This document shows, piece after piece, positions 36,336 through 48,800 of a stretch of 64,000 nt of DNA. Each line of letters starts with the position of its first letter. Position 1 is the stretch's first letter. A program made the translations under genes and the position numbers. Source of the DNA: Austropuccinia psidii (taxonomy: Eukaryota; Basidiomycota; Pucciniomycetes; Pucciniales; Sphaerophragmiaceae); assembly GCA_023105745.1 (NCBI GenBank), contig JALGQZ010000006.1, positions 64,772,316-64,836,315 on the forward strand, read 5' to 3'. Below the pieces are notes generated by a model. That model was not told the DNA's origin and did no database searches. It worked only from the letters and a program-made list of their open reading frames with translations.

Positions 36336-36575
36336 ACTATGCTTCTGAGCAAGGATACTGAGCTTCTCACTGTGGTTAAACCACTATCCTTCACTAATAC
36401 TAAGCTCCCGAGCAAGGCTACTGAGCTTTTCACTATGGTCCAACTACTATTATTCACTAATACTAAGCTACTGAGAAAGGCTACTGAGCTTTTCACTATG
36501 GTTAAACTACTATTCTTCACTAATACTAAGCTTCTGAGAAAGACTACTGAGATTTTCATGACTAAAACACTACTA
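36336..36575. repeat. 63-bp minisatellite, about 3.7 units
   Basis: The phrase ACTGAGCTT/ACTGAGATT recurs at 36357, 36420, 36483 and 36546, exactly 63 bp apart. Each unit contains CACTATGGTTAAACTACTAT and TTCACTAATACTAAGCT. Because 63 is a multiple of three, the array is open on both strands (100 codons plus, 78 codons minus). This looks like a by-product of the repeat, not evidence for a gene. Confidence 0.85.
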
Positions 36576-36729
36576 CTATGCTGGATATCCTGCTAGTTCA
36601 GGGATGGCTGAGATCATCAATAGTGGGAACTTGTTGCATTTTCTTTTGGAAATTGAGGAAGAGAATACCTCTATTTATAACTCTTGGGACTTCATAGAGC
36701 TTCTCAAAACAGGGGACTTAGAAAAATCA

Positions 36730-37370
36730 TGGTTGAGATGTTTTATCTGGTGAGATATGTTTTCTCACAGAATTTTTCTGGTAGTGTTTTTTCTTATCAA
36801 AATCATGTGATGTAATTAAGATAATTTGGCTGATGAGAGTTGATTTTTTCAAGGAAGTGGGGAAAATACAGATTTTGATAATTGAAACTTCTTCTATTCA
36901 TATGATATCTTTGAAATAATTTATTTTGTGAGAGTGTATTTTTGGTGACTTTGTCACCTGTTTTATGAGAGGATTTTGCTGGTGGCATTTTTTCTAATCA
37001 GAAAATGTGATTTTATTGAGATAATTAGGCGGGTGAGAACTTATTTTTCCCAATAAAGTGGAGATAATACAGCCTTGGGTAATTGGAATTTCTTCTAGTC
37101 ATGTGATATCTTTGAGAGAACTTAGCTGGTGGGATTCTTCTTTTTAGTGAATTTTTTACATATTTGCTGAGAGAATTTTTCTGGTGATGTTTTTCTTATC
37201 AAAATCATGTGATTTATTTGACATAATTTGGCTGGTGAGAGTTCATTTTTTCCAAGAAAGTGGGGACAATCTGGCTTCTGATAATTAAAATTTCTTCTAT
37301 TCATTTGATATATTAGAGCTAATTTAGCTGGTCAGATTTTTCTTGGAAGTGGATAAAATGGGGAAAATAC
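36730..37370. repeat. ~200-bp tandem repeat, about 3 units
   Basis: Matching landmarks recur at 36807, 37007 and 37209 (ATCATGTGAT, AAATGTGATTT, ATCATGTGATTT). They are followed each time by a GATAATT..GC.GGTGAGA phrase and AAGTGGGGA/AAGTGGAGA. The units are imperfect. Short minus-strand ORFs at 36988-36803 and 37304-37122 are repeat-derived copies of each other. Confidence 0.75.
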
Positions 37371-37544
37371 AGCTTTTTGCTATTGAGTGCACTGCCATTA
37401 AAATTGAAAAAGGTGGGGAAATCGGTATTTTCTATTATAATTGAAATTCTTCTGGTTGAAAATTTTAATCTTCTTGATTAGGCCCAAGAGCTTCTTTAAA
37501 GTTTTTTTACCTAGTTCCAGAGTTCTGAAATTTAATTTCCTTCT

Positions 37545-38030
37545 CAGGAGTTATTTCCTAATTCCTATTTCCATCTCCAAAGCTATTCCCTAATTCCTAT
37601 TTTCACCTCTGGAGTTATTTCCTAATTCCCCTTTCCATCTGCAGAGTTACTTCATAATTCCTATGTTCATTTTCAGAGTTATTCCCTAATTCTTATTTCA
37701 ATCTCCAGAGTTATTCCATAATTCCTATTTTCACCTCTAAAGTCATTCTCCAATTCCTATTTCCATCTCTGTAGTTACTCCCTAATCCCTCTTTTCATCT
37801 GTGGAGTTATTTCCTAATTCCTATTTACATCTATGGAGTTATTCAATAATTCCTATATTCATTTCCAGATTTGTTCCCTAATCCCTATTTTCACCTTCAG
37901 AGTTATTCCCTAATTCCTATTTCCACCTCCAGAGTTATTCCCTAATTTTTATTTCCATCTCCAGAGTTATCCCCTAATTCCTATTTCCATTTCCAGAGCT
38001 ATTCCCCAATTACTTCCATAGTTCCTAAAA
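37545..38030. repeat. 32-bp tandem repeat, about 15 units
   Basis: The unit AGTTATTCCCTAATTCCTATTTCCATCTCCAG is cited here by its parts: AGTTATTCCCTAATTCC then TATTTCCATCTCCAG. It repeats head to tail with substitutions and occasional length changes. Decayed units may extend to about 38400. It has a marked strand asymmetry, pyrimidine-rich on the plus strand. Confidence 0.85.
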
Positions 38031-39239
38031 CTTATTTCCATGTATGAAGCTATTCTGAAACTTTATTCCTGTTTTTTCTCCAAAATTTCAAAATTTTATT
38101 CATATTTCTTCTTCAAAAATTGCATAGTTTTATTCCATTTCAGAAATTATTCTGCAGCTGTATTTTAATCTGTGGAAAAATTCCACAATTGTACTTACAT
38201 ATCTGAAATCATTCCTCAGAGCTATTCAGGTATTTTTCTATAATTGCGCAACCTTCTTCCATGATTCCTAGCAAGTTCCTCAATTTTATTCCAATTCCTT
38301 CTCCAAAATTCCACAATTTTAATCCTGTCTGCAGATTTATTCTCTAATTCCTATTTTCTGAAATTATTCCACATTTTCATTTTCTTTCCCCTGATATATT
38401 CTGCAATTTATTAGTATTGTTATAGTATTTTCTAAGCTTGAAGCTGGTATAATTGGTATGGAATACCACAATGTACTTTAAATTAAGCCTTGAAAAAATT
38501 GGTAAAATTGAGAATTGCCAGATAAGTATTTCTTCAATCATCACAAGCAAGCCTGTTTAAATGAGGGAATAATTGCTAAAAAACATATTCATTGCAATCA
38601 GGATAAGTTAGGTGCTGGTGACAAGGATTTAGTTTTTAATGAATAATGAGAGAAGTATAATAAGAATTGTGAATTAATTTAAAGACTTGGGTTCTTTGAG
38701 TAATAGAAACAATTGTTCCAAATTGCTTTTTTTATTTTCTTTTTTGAAAAAAAAAACAACACTTGGTTAAGTCAGTACAAAAGTCCTTGACAGTTCTGAA
38801 CAGAAAGCATTAAATGAAAAAAGAACCAATTTGATCCTTTTTACAAACTTCTAAATAATTCTTTGTGAGGTCTTGATCAGTTGAACTTGGAATTTTTATG
38901 ATAGCTAATGCACAGCTCCAATGATCAATTTGAAAAGCCTTTGTGGGTGCATGGTTTGAATTCCACAAGGCTCAACTATTACCAAAACAATTCCTTGGCA
39001 AATTGCTCAGATTTTGACCACCTCAGCATGAATACACTGGAGAGCTGAGAGACTCAAATTTCAATTTTTTCAGTGTCATATATGAGTAAGGTTTGAACCA
39101 AGTAGAAATTACTTTTCATTTATTTCTATAGCTACCTGTTATATACCATAAGATGTCTTATCTGTATCTTTCTGAACAGTATTCTTGGTTTGATTATTGA
39201 TATCTTTTATTTCAGTGTCATAATTTGGATTTGACTTTT
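38031..39239. other. Decaying repeat tail and anonymous DNA
   Basis: Up to about 38400 the sequence keeps the TTCCAC-AATTTTATTCC style of the 32-bp array. After that I see no gene. 38920-38960 contains GGTTTGAATTCC, a weak B-box-like string that I do not consider enough for a call. Confidence 0.4.
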
Positions 39240-40550
39240 TGGTTCAATCAATTGCATCATTGAATTCCCCATCATTTTGGCCTCCTTGAGCAGTTGGTCC
39301 TGATTGTTGAGATTTTTTTTTACCTAGTTCTTGGAGTAGTTGCTTCTGAGCCTCAATTTTAACTCTGAGTTCTTATTCACGCTAGGATAAAGTATGTGGG
39401 TCAGATGGTAAGGGAAAATATGATACAGATTGTTCAGCTACAGCTGAATGGATGGTACTAGTAAAAACAATTTGGTTACTATTGAAACTAGACTGATAAA
39501 TTGAATCTTTTTTCATTGTATTTCCGATTTTTCTGTTGACTAATAGCCTCATGAAAGGTTGAAGTATCTCCTATTAATTCAAAGTGAATTTTCACAAATC
39601 AATTATTGAAAACAGGTACAGGGGAAAAATAAGCTTTTTTGGCACCTTCAGGAGAGTTGAAGGTAACAAGTTCTTGAGCATTATAAACATAAATGCTGAT
39701 GCTCAATAGAGCTCCAAAGGTTTGAAAATATTCTTGAAAACAACAATCAAATAAGAAAGATGGAGGGATATTTTCAACAAAAAGTGTTGTTTGGGATTTT
39801 TTAGACTGGTATGAAGTCAAGTGGATTTTTCCAAGTTTCTTTAATCAGGATAAGAGACGGTTTTATTTTACAATTATTTATTATGAGTTTTATAGAATGG
39901 GTCAGCTAAAAGATTTGGAAAGTTGAGGAATTTTTTGATCAAAGATTGAAGGTATGATGCCCAGTATTGAAAAATGCTGTGATTTGATGGCTGGAGTTAT
40001 TTGGATAAAATTGTGATTTGAATTTCTTTTGGATCAATTCAAATTCTAACCTTGACTTCTTTGGCACTAGTACCATCAGCCAAATTAGCAGCTTCTAAAA
40101 TAACAGGTTGCTTGAGGTAACCTTCCATAGCAGCATAAAACTCCTTTTGGCTTCTTGTATTCCAATTCTTGGGATCCTGGGCCCCTCATGACTTGGTAGG
40201 AAAGGAAAATTGAGTTTTACAGAGAGGCTGGAATTGTTAATAGTAGAAGAAGGTGACAGGAACAAAGGCTTGGAAGGTAACCCCAGTTAAATGCCACTAA
40301 GAAAGGATAATCCCAAGGCTGGTTTGAAAGAAATTACTGAAGGACTGGTAGCAGCCATCTGAGTAATTGAGGGGATAACAGGATCAGGTGGAGAAACCAC
40401 ATTTGGGGCTGTGGGGGCTTGCAAAGATGGGGGAATAGTGGTTGATGGAATCAAACTACCAAATGGTCTAAGTGATGGGGTAATAATTTGGATTCAAAAT
40501 CTCTCCAGTTAGGTTTACTGTACCTAGGTTTGTGCTTTGCTGCATCTAAT
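39240..40550 (-). pseudogene. RBM26/27-like RRM protein relic
   Basis: On the minus strand 39820-39599 reads TTLFVENIPPSF (RNP2-like), a FQEYFQTFGALLSI turn, and ELVTFNSPEGAKKAYFSP (RNP1-like) followed by VPVFNN. This is the layout of the RNA recognition motif in RBM26/RBM27-type proteins, in which NNRFI follows. Here the Arg codon has become TGA (NN-stop-FVKIHF). Downstream at 39400-39240 a frame gives KIEAQKQLLQELGKKKSQQ, a coiled-coil-like tail as in that family. Upstream, 40550-39830 has proline/serine-rich pieces (IPPSLQAPTAPNVVSPPDP) in more than one frame. It is a host-type gene now decayed, or a fragment carried by a mobile element. No partner copy is in the window. Confidence 0.62.
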
Positions 40551-41019
40551 CTACCCAACAGTAAATAGTGTGGCATTTAATATAATTAATACTTTTTGTA
40601 CTTTCAAATTAAGAAAAATAATATAATTAATGAAACCAAAGTAAGTAGAATATAACGTAAGAAGTATAAGTTGTAATTAATAATGATAAATAAGAAAAAG
40701 ACATAAAATATGAATCATGAGAATAAATGATATAACGTTATAGATTATAATGAATAAAATATAAAATATAAAATATGAAAAAAAAGAAATGAAATATTAA
40801 ATATAATCAATAAAAATAAAGAATATAAGCTGTAAACATAAGAATAAATAATTAATAAAATATAATTAATAAACATGAATGATGAATGAAATACAAGGGG
40901 TTAGTAATAAAAATAACTAGTAAATAAAGTAAAAATTATAAAATAAATCATGAATGATGAAAGTTGAAAATTCATTTTAATTAATTTTATGAATTGTAAT
41001 TAATCTCAATTAATTTTAA
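40551..41019. other. AT-rich low-complexity stretch
   Basis: Dominated by AAATATAAAATATAAA and AATTAATAAA phrases. No gene is seen. It ends at the left terminus of small MULE B. Confidence 0.5.
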
Positions 41020-41099
41020 GAGTTTTGGTAAAAACATGTAAGCCCTTATGTGTTTATTCCAGGAATTGGTAAAGACATGTAAGGGGTGTTTTCTAAATT

Positions 41100-41460
41100 A
41101 AATATAGCTATTGATGGAATTAGAAATCCAATTTATGGAGATAAAAACTGCATAAATGGAATTGTTAAAGCCATAAATGACATTTTTAAAACCATAAATG
41201 GCATTTTCAATGCCACAAACAAGATTATTAAGGCCATAAATGGAATTGTTAAGGCAATAGATGGCATTTTTAAGGCCATAAATGAAATTTTTAAGGCCAA
41301 TTATTGCATTGTTAAGGCCATAAGTGGCCTCAAAAATGGCATGAATGGCCTTAAAAATGGCATTGTTGATTCCATTTATGGGATTTTTAGTGCAATAAAT
41401 GACATTTTGAAGGCCATTCATGCTATTCTTGAGGCCAGTTATGGCATTGTTAATTCCAAG
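41100..41460. repeat. 21-bp array with GCCATAAATGGC core, left part
   Basis: Units such as AAGGCCATAAATGGAATTGTT follow each other at 21-bp spacing, best preserved at 41228-41320. The core GCCATAAATGGC/GCCATTTATGGC is a near-perfect palindrome. Because the period is seven codons, both strands stay open: KAINGIF-type heptads on plus and NAIYGLN-type heptads on minus. I regard these ORFs as repeat by-products. The same motif fills copies C (32330-32510) and D (52500-52730). Confidence 0.82.
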
Positions 41461-41606
41461 TCCCTTTTTTATGTTTTTTCATGCTTTTAAGTAGATTGAA
41501 ACTGCCATTTCTGACATCAATTTAATTTAAAATCTAATTTATTACATTAGTGGAACTTAAAAATTCTATTTGTGGCATTGAAAGTGCCATTTATGCCATT
41601 GAAAGT

Positions 41607-43404
41607 GTGAGCCTTGAGGTATAGCTTACATACCCAAACAGGCCACAAATATCTTTAAAAGTAAGTTGTGAACTATAAATAACCTATAAGTCATGCATAT
41701 ATTCAAAATTCATCATTTTTTATTTCAAAAAAGATGAATGACTTTTTTTGAGGAAGTAAATCCATGGATTCAAGACCAGATTTAGATTCTGCACAAACAT
41801 TCACCTAGGGTAACTTCATAGAGTTAATAATCTTAAATCAACTATAAGAGGTGGTAATATGGAAAATACTTCAATACCACATGAAAGAATGGTGAAAATT
41901 GTTGTTTTTCTCAATTTCACACCAAAATAATGGGAATGTGAGAAATCCCATGTTACATATACACTAAGAATAGTGTTATGCATGTTTGTGGCACTTAATA
42001 TCATGGTATTCTTACATACACTTTTGGTACACCCATAGTGGTTATCAGTCTTGAAGCCTGAATTTCTATTTTTGACATGAAAACAGTCAAGGGGGACAAA
42101 AGACATCAAAGATAGCCAGGGTACCCAACTTCTGAGGCCTTTGAGGTGTGGAAAGCTCTAAATCTTGGATACATGGCTGATCTTGGCCCAATTAGTATAC
42201 TTAAACCTTTTGGGAACTTGGCTACCAAGTTAAAATCTCATGAAATCATAAGAAAATAGCAAATAAGCGGCTATTTTGTTGTTCCAAGGAGGTAAAGAGC
42301 AAAATAGACTCCTGTAACCATTTCGATTCTTAATGATTTTCCATGGATAAACCTTAAAAGAGTAATTGAAACCTTTTTTGGACTAGTATCCATTGATTTA
42401 CCTCATAGCAACCAGCAATATAATACTATTTGCAATTCTATGTAGAAATGAGGTAAAAGACTTCAAAAATTCGTTCAAAATACAATTCTTAATGAATCTT
42501 TCTGAGACTTTCAGGACCAATTAATAACAGTATAAACCATATAAGAACCAAAAAAATCATACTCTTATAAGTAAAATTAAAAGTTTTACTTATAGTCCAT
42601 TTTTGATAATTCTATGTGTAATACTGAATCTTCAAAAATTCACAGAAAATACAACCTGTAATGAAATTTCCAATATGATTGATAAATTGATTTTTATTTT
42701 GAAATAAAGAAAGATTTACAGTTGCTACTCCTTTTATTCTTAACCATATTTGGGTTGGTAGTCATGTAAAAGCATCAATTAAGTAATTATTATAATCTTA
42801 CATGACAACCAATGATGCAATCATTAATCCAAAAGGTTTACTGTTTTCTCCAAATCATCACATTATTCAATTATATGATTATTACCATCAAGTAAGTAGT
42901 AGTTAATCTTTGCTTAAGTGTTTTATTCTTTCAGAATGAATCAGAAAGACTTGAAAACATAGAAATAAACTATATATTGTTGTAATACTGTTGTAAATCC
43001 ATTTTTATCCATTAAATCCACAATTATTTGTCAAATTTCTCTACTATTATCTTTAATAAGTGCTTTGGAGTGTTAGTGAGTGTTTTGTCTTGATTCTTAA
43101 AGTTTTTCTCTAGTAATTGTTTTCTCAAAGAATTATATTTATAATTATCCTAGAAAAAGTTAATTATATATTAAAAGAATTTTATCATTTTAATAAAGAA
43201 GTTTGATTATTCAATACTTCTTGTAATTGATTCTTGTAGACAGTTACTGCTTACTGTTATAATCACTAGTAGTGTATAATAATCAAAATAAATAATTATT
43301 TAATTGTGGTTATAATGATTCTTTACTATCATATTTCATACAAAAAGTCATAGTACTGTTGATTAATAGTAATATTATCAACAGTTTCATAGACACATCT
43401 TACA
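41607..43404 (+). repeat. 5' LTR of gypsy family 1
   Basis: 1,798 bp, TGTGAGCC...CATCTTACA. It lacks an 84-bp segment present in the 3' LTR and in the solo LTR at 1524. The break lies at a 10-bp repeat CTGTTTTCTC (42841-42850). Confidence 0.88.
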
Positions 43405-43406
43405 TT

Positions 43407-43422
43407 TGGGGGCCTGGCCATG
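43407..43422 (+). other. Primer-binding-site candidate, family 1
   Basis: TGGGGGCCTGGCCATG lies two bases after the 5' LTR end. It begins with TGG, complementary to the CCA end of a tRNA. The identical 16 bases occur at 55170 and 63735 in the other family. I did not identify the tRNA. Confidence 0.7.
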
Positions 43423-43581
43423 TTTTTTGAACCTTGTACCCTTAATTAATATATTTTCAAGTTCCAAAATATATTGACTTAATTATTTTTTTCTTTCAAT
43501 TTGAAGTTAAAATTATTTTTTATTTTTGAAATTGTCCTTGAAATCTTTTTCATTGAGGAATTTGGTTTAATTTTATATTGT

Positions 43582-43645
43582 TTTACATGTGGCTTTTTCA
43601 CATCCAAAAACTTGTAAAACTATTCTTTGAGTTACTCTGAATTAA
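43582..43645 (+). promoter_or_regulatory. Leader block conserved between gypsy families
   Basis: TTACATGTGGCTTTTTCACATCC, continuing to ATTCTTTGAGTTACTCTGA, matches 55330-55382 and 63892-63948 in the other family although the surrounding leader differs. It is non-coding, between primer site and gag, so a packaging, dimerisation or translation signal is possible. Confidence 0.5.
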
Positions 43646-43799
43646 TTTTAAATCAAAATATTAAATTCTTATTTTTTTTCTTTAAAAAGGATCATTTTTT
43701 TATATAAAGAATAATAAAAACTCATAAACAATCTTTGGAAAAATATTTTAAGTATAAAAAAATATTTTTTCTCTCTTAATTTTTTCTCTAGTGTCTTTA

Positions 43800-45880
43800 A
43801 TGAAATACTGTTCAGCTGGTAAAAGACTCAGTAAAAGATATATCACCAGTCCAGAATCTGAAGACAGTATTGAAGTTCAAATTGCTAAAAGAGGGACTTT
43901 GATCAAACAGAAAAAGCAAAACAACCACCAAAAGGTGTGTATTTTTGACTTTATTCTTAATTTTTTTCTCTTAAATTGACAGGGAATTGTGCATAAAAGA
44001 AATGTAAGAAACTATTCAGTCCAACTAGACGGATGTGGAAAAAGAAGGGGAAAGACCAAGTCCAGTAGTGGCAAGTCTTCCTCAAGAAAGACACATCGGA
44101 GGATGCCATAGTTGCCCCCCATTCCCCAAGGTCTGCACCCACAAACTTTGATGTGAGCTCTGAGTCTGAACTAATTCAGGATAATATCTCAAGGGCTTAA
44201 CCATATTCAAGAGGCAGAAGAAGAGATTTCTCAATTTCAATACAAGAATTGGTACAGAGAAGCCAAAGAGGAGGAGTGGGAAATATGCCCATGACTTTGG
44301 CAGGGGGCCATGAACTCCTACTTACACATCAAGAGCTTTCTGGGTCAGGAGAAGAAAATAGAGCTCTTAGGAGGATGGAGCCCATTTTCTTGCAAAGCCA
44401 AGGTCAAAAAGATAAAGAAACGGTTGAAGAATTGAATTCTTTTATCCACAGACCAGAAGAAGGAACTGGAAATGACTCCAGCTTTGGAGAAAGAAGGCCC
44501 AGTGGAGTCTTCCAGCTCCAGAAGTGTCCACAGACAAGGCCAAAGGACCTCAGAAGAAGAAGAGAGGTCCCAAGAACCATCAAGGAAAGGGCAAAGGGAA
44601 AGCCAATTGGCACAGACCTTACCCACAGGGGTACAGGATCCTTCAAGCCTTCAGCCTTGGGCAGTGTCTTCAATATGGCCAGAAATCACATGGAATTCAC
44701 AGCCAAAGAGCAGGAAAGGATGAACAGGACCTTTTTACACAAATAATACAAGAAATACAATTTATTAAATCTAGTTTTGATGTAGAACTTGGTAAATTTG
44801 ATGCAAAGTTAAATAAAATAACATCAGATATAAGTGAATCAAAGAGAAATGACAAAACCTCTACTGAGTGGTATAAATTGACAAATGTCATAATTGATTC
44901 AATTACCAATACATGTGACAGAATTGAAAGTAAATTTCAAGTTCAAGAGGATGAAATAGGAGATATTTCTATTTCACACATCAATGAACAACTTGCAATT
45001 CTGAGAAGTCAGGTTTTGGTAATAATTAATAATACCAATCAGTTTGCAACACATTTGGCAAAAATTGACAGTGAAAGCCAAAAAATAAAGAATAAAATCA
45101 TTGAAAATGTGGAGCAAATTCATACAAATTATGAACCACATATGCCAAGACATTCCACACCTTTTACTGAAGAAAAACGTTCTGTAAAAGGAATTTTGAC
45201 CCCCTTTTTAGGAGAAAATCCTATCTGTGCAAAAGATATTCCCAAACTGGAAGAATGGCCAACATTCGCTGGTGAAGGAGAATAAAATCATATTGAGTCC
45301 ATCAGAACAATTGATATGTTGCAAGAGGATTTTCACATACCTGATGAAATTTTAGTGGGAAAGATACACTCCTTGTTTACCAGAACTGCAAAGGGATGGT
45401 ATTACAAAATGAGACAAGATCATGGTAAACATGATTGGCCTTGGTGAAAATCTCAAATAATAACCAAATGGGCTAAAAATTATTGGAGATTTAAAATGGA
45501 AAATGCTTTTGAAAGTGCCATTTTTAACTAAGAAAAGGATAAACCACTTACTTGGCTCCTCAAACAGAAAGACAGATTATCTGCCTTACACCCAGATATG
45601 TCTCACTCTATGATTAATATGAAAATATTGATAACATGTGGAGGAGAACTAGAACATTCTATCAAGTGCAGATGTGTAGAACCCTGTTCAACAGAAGACT
45701 ACATCAATTCCATGGAAGATATGATTACTAGGACAAGAATTTGTAAAGCCTGGACTAGAGTCCCTATGGAATCTAAAATGGTCTCCAAAACCTCCAGAGA
45801 AGATAAGAGGCCTGAAAGACCTGTCTCGAAGTGTCATAAATTTTGAAGCACCTCACATTTGGACAACACTTGCACCAAGA
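43800..45880 (+). pseudogene. gag: gag of gypsy family 1, frameshifted
   Basis: The capsid/nucleocapsid region. A first ORF begins at ATG 43800 just after TTTTTCTCTAG. A 48-bp GT-AG segment (43935-43982) would join it in frame to a basic stretch ending near 44108. Gag-like sequence then runs in frame 2 (44249-~44470), frame 3 (~44472-44620) and frame 1 from about 44600. The frame-1 part has coiled-coil-like helices (44750-45150), KLEEWPTFAGEGE ending in a stop at 45286, then capsid core pieces with further stops near 45447 and 45531. The zinc knuckle at ~45829-45873 reads CHKF-stop-STSHLDNTC: the second Cys is Phe and the next codon is TGA. Confidence 0.75.
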
Positions 45881-48800
45881 AGACAAAAATTAATGGATTT
45901 CAAGTCATTGAAGAAGCTCAGTGTGCTGAAGACAAAGAGGAGTCTGACATAGATTCTGAAGTCTCTGAGGATACGTCAATAGAAGACTATCCCATTGAAA
46001 AAATCACAGCTTTCTTTGAGGTCACAGAAGTCCATACTCACTTGCCACAGTACAAGGAGGATTGTCAAAACCTGATCAATATCCAGGATGCCAGAATGTG
46101 TAAAACCAAACCTGCTAGAGGTAAAGGATACACTTCTGGAGCATCTTGTATCACATCAATCCTGATAAATGATACTGAAGCCAGAGTAAATTTGGATACA
46201 GGGGAATTTTGTACTTGTGTAGGCAAAGATTATCTTCAAGCCATACTCCCTGGATGGAAGAACCATCTATTACCAATAGAGGGTGTACAATTTAGTAGTG
46301 CCAGTAATAATATGTACCCTTTGGGCATATTGGTCACTAATCTTTTATTTCCACATCCAGCATGAAGTGTAAGAATGAAGACAGAGATAGTAGTAATGAA
46401 CAATTTCACATCTCAGTACATCATTCTTGGGTATGATTACTTGAATATTTATGGTATTGACATCAATAACCATAAAGACAGATATTCCACAATTGGAGAA
46501 AGTAAAAGACAAAAATTTGCGTTTTCCAATATGCCAAAGCAAATATCTATGATATCCTGTGTTAAAGATACTTATAAAGAGGAATTTGTGGAGAATCAAC
46601 TTGTTGAAGCACAAATGAATCCATCATTATCACCCAAAATGAGTCATATTTTATTTATGTATTATACACATATAACAATTCCTTATCCTCTGATAATGAA
46701 CCATTAGGCACTATTAAAGGGCATGAAGTTGATATTACTCTTAATATTGACAGACCATACCCTCCAGCACTTAGAAGACCAGCTTATCCAGCCAGTTCCA
46801 GAGCTAGAGAAGCCTTGGAAAAACATATCAAAGAATTGATCCAACTTGGTGTACTAAGGAAAGTAGGCCATAATGAGGAGGTTGAAGTGACAACACCTGT
46901 TATTATTGCTTGGCATAATGATAAATCAAGGATGGTTGGAGATATTAGAGCATTAAATACTTACACAGTTCTAGATAGGTATCCAATTCCTAGAATTCAA
47001 GAAACTTTGACTCAATTTTCTAAAGCCAAGTATATAACATCCATGGATGCATTGTGAGGCTTTAATAAAGATTTTCTGACACCCAAAACTAATAAATTAC
47101 TTAGAGTTATCACCCACTGTGGTATTTATGAGTATCTTAGAGTGCGATTTGGTATTAAAAATGCCCCATCCCAATTTCAAAGAATGATTAATACCATCTT
47201 CCCCACAGAATTATCTGAAGGATGGCTTATAATTTGTATTGATGATATTATCATATTTTCTGACTCATGGTCTTTGCACCTTGAAAGACTTTCAAGAGTA
47301 CTTGAAAAATTTACAGGAGTGAATATGAAGATTTCACCCAAGAAATGTAACTTTGGCTTTGAAGAACGTAAAGCTTTAGGACATATTGTTTCTGGTTTAA
47401 GCTTGGGTATTGAAAAAAATAAATTGAAAGCATTGTTACTTAAGCCAATAAGCCATAATAATAAAGAAATGATGTCTTTTCTTGTATTTGCCAGTTATTT
47501 TTTTTACAGGACCTACCTGAAAGACTTTGAAATTCTGGCCAAATCACTCTATAGAATATGTGATCAAAAGACAGTATTTGCTCCTCATGCATGACTGGAA
47601 TATACCTTTTGAAGTGTACATTGATGCATGTGGAGATGGATTAGGGGAAGCCCTACATCAGGTCCAAATCATTGATGACAAACCGACAGAGGAACCAGTT
47701 TTTTACTTCTCAAGACAACTCAAAGCAAGAGAAGCCAGATATGGTGCAAGCCAGATGGAGTGCTTATGTTTGGTCTGGGCACTTGAGAAATTACACTATT
47801 ATCTCTATGGCAGTGTTTTTGAAGTTATAACTGAATGTAATTCCATGAAATCACTTCTTAACATGAAAACTCCCAACAGAAATATGTTGACATGGCAAAT
47901 AGCAATTTAAGAATATAGAGGTAACATTACTATAGCTCATAGGGAAGGAAACATTCATAAGAATGCCAATGGACTTAGCAGGTGGGCATTAGCCAATACT
48001 TCTCATAAACCAGCTTATGTACCTTTGGAACAAGAATCACAGATTCCAATTGAAGGAATTAACATAACTGATATTGGGACTGAATTCTTTGGAGAGGTCC
48101 GAGAATCTTCTGAGAAAGATAAGAATTTCCATATCTTGACTTCCTTGTTAGATAAAGACTGCCAAGATACATCTTTAGTCAATGCACTGGATGAGGTTTG
48201 GAAAAATTCATATTCTGAAGGAAGATTTCACGTGTTTGATGGGATAATTTACCACAGAAAAAAACATTCTTGTGTAATGACATTTTGTAGAAGCTTGATT
48301 ATCAATACCATTCTTCATGAATTCCATGATAGCATCTACTCTGGACACCTTTCAGAAGACATAACACTTAAAAAAGTGAAAAACTGTGCATGGTGGCCAT
48401 CTTGGAGAAAGAAAACCAATGAATATTTCCATACCTGTGATAGATGGCAAAAAGCAAACAGGATTACAGGCAAGAAATTTGAACTGATGATTCATATTCA
48501 GGAACCAAAATCCCCTTGGGAAGTTTTTCATGTGGATTGGGTCACAGCACTTCCTCCAAGTGGTGATAAATGGTATAATGCTTGTTTAGTCATTGTAGAC
48601 AGATATAGAAAGACTCCCATATTCTTACCATGTCATAAAGATGACACTGCTATGGATACAGCTCTTCCTCTATGGAGTAGAGTTATTTCCCATACAGGAT
48701 TATTTCAGAATATCATAAGTGATAGAGATCTCAAGTTCACATCTGCACTTTGGACCAATCTTCACAGATTTTTTGAGACTAAGGTATCATTCTCAACAGC

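Noticed and set aside
38920..38965. B-box-like GGTTTGAATTCC, possible tRNA or SINE
   Set aside because: No pairing arms and no convincing A-box at the right distance.
41098..41421. 107-codon minus-strand ORF with repeats, possible repetitive protein
   Set aside because: It is a 21-bp array whose period is a multiple of three. The opposite strand is equally open, so openness is no evidence of coding.
41816..42109. 97-codon minus-strand ORF and its counterpart at 50040-50291
   Set aside because: Both lie in the same part of the family-1 LTRs. They are LTR sequence with chance open frames, and the related frame is broken in the solo LTRs.
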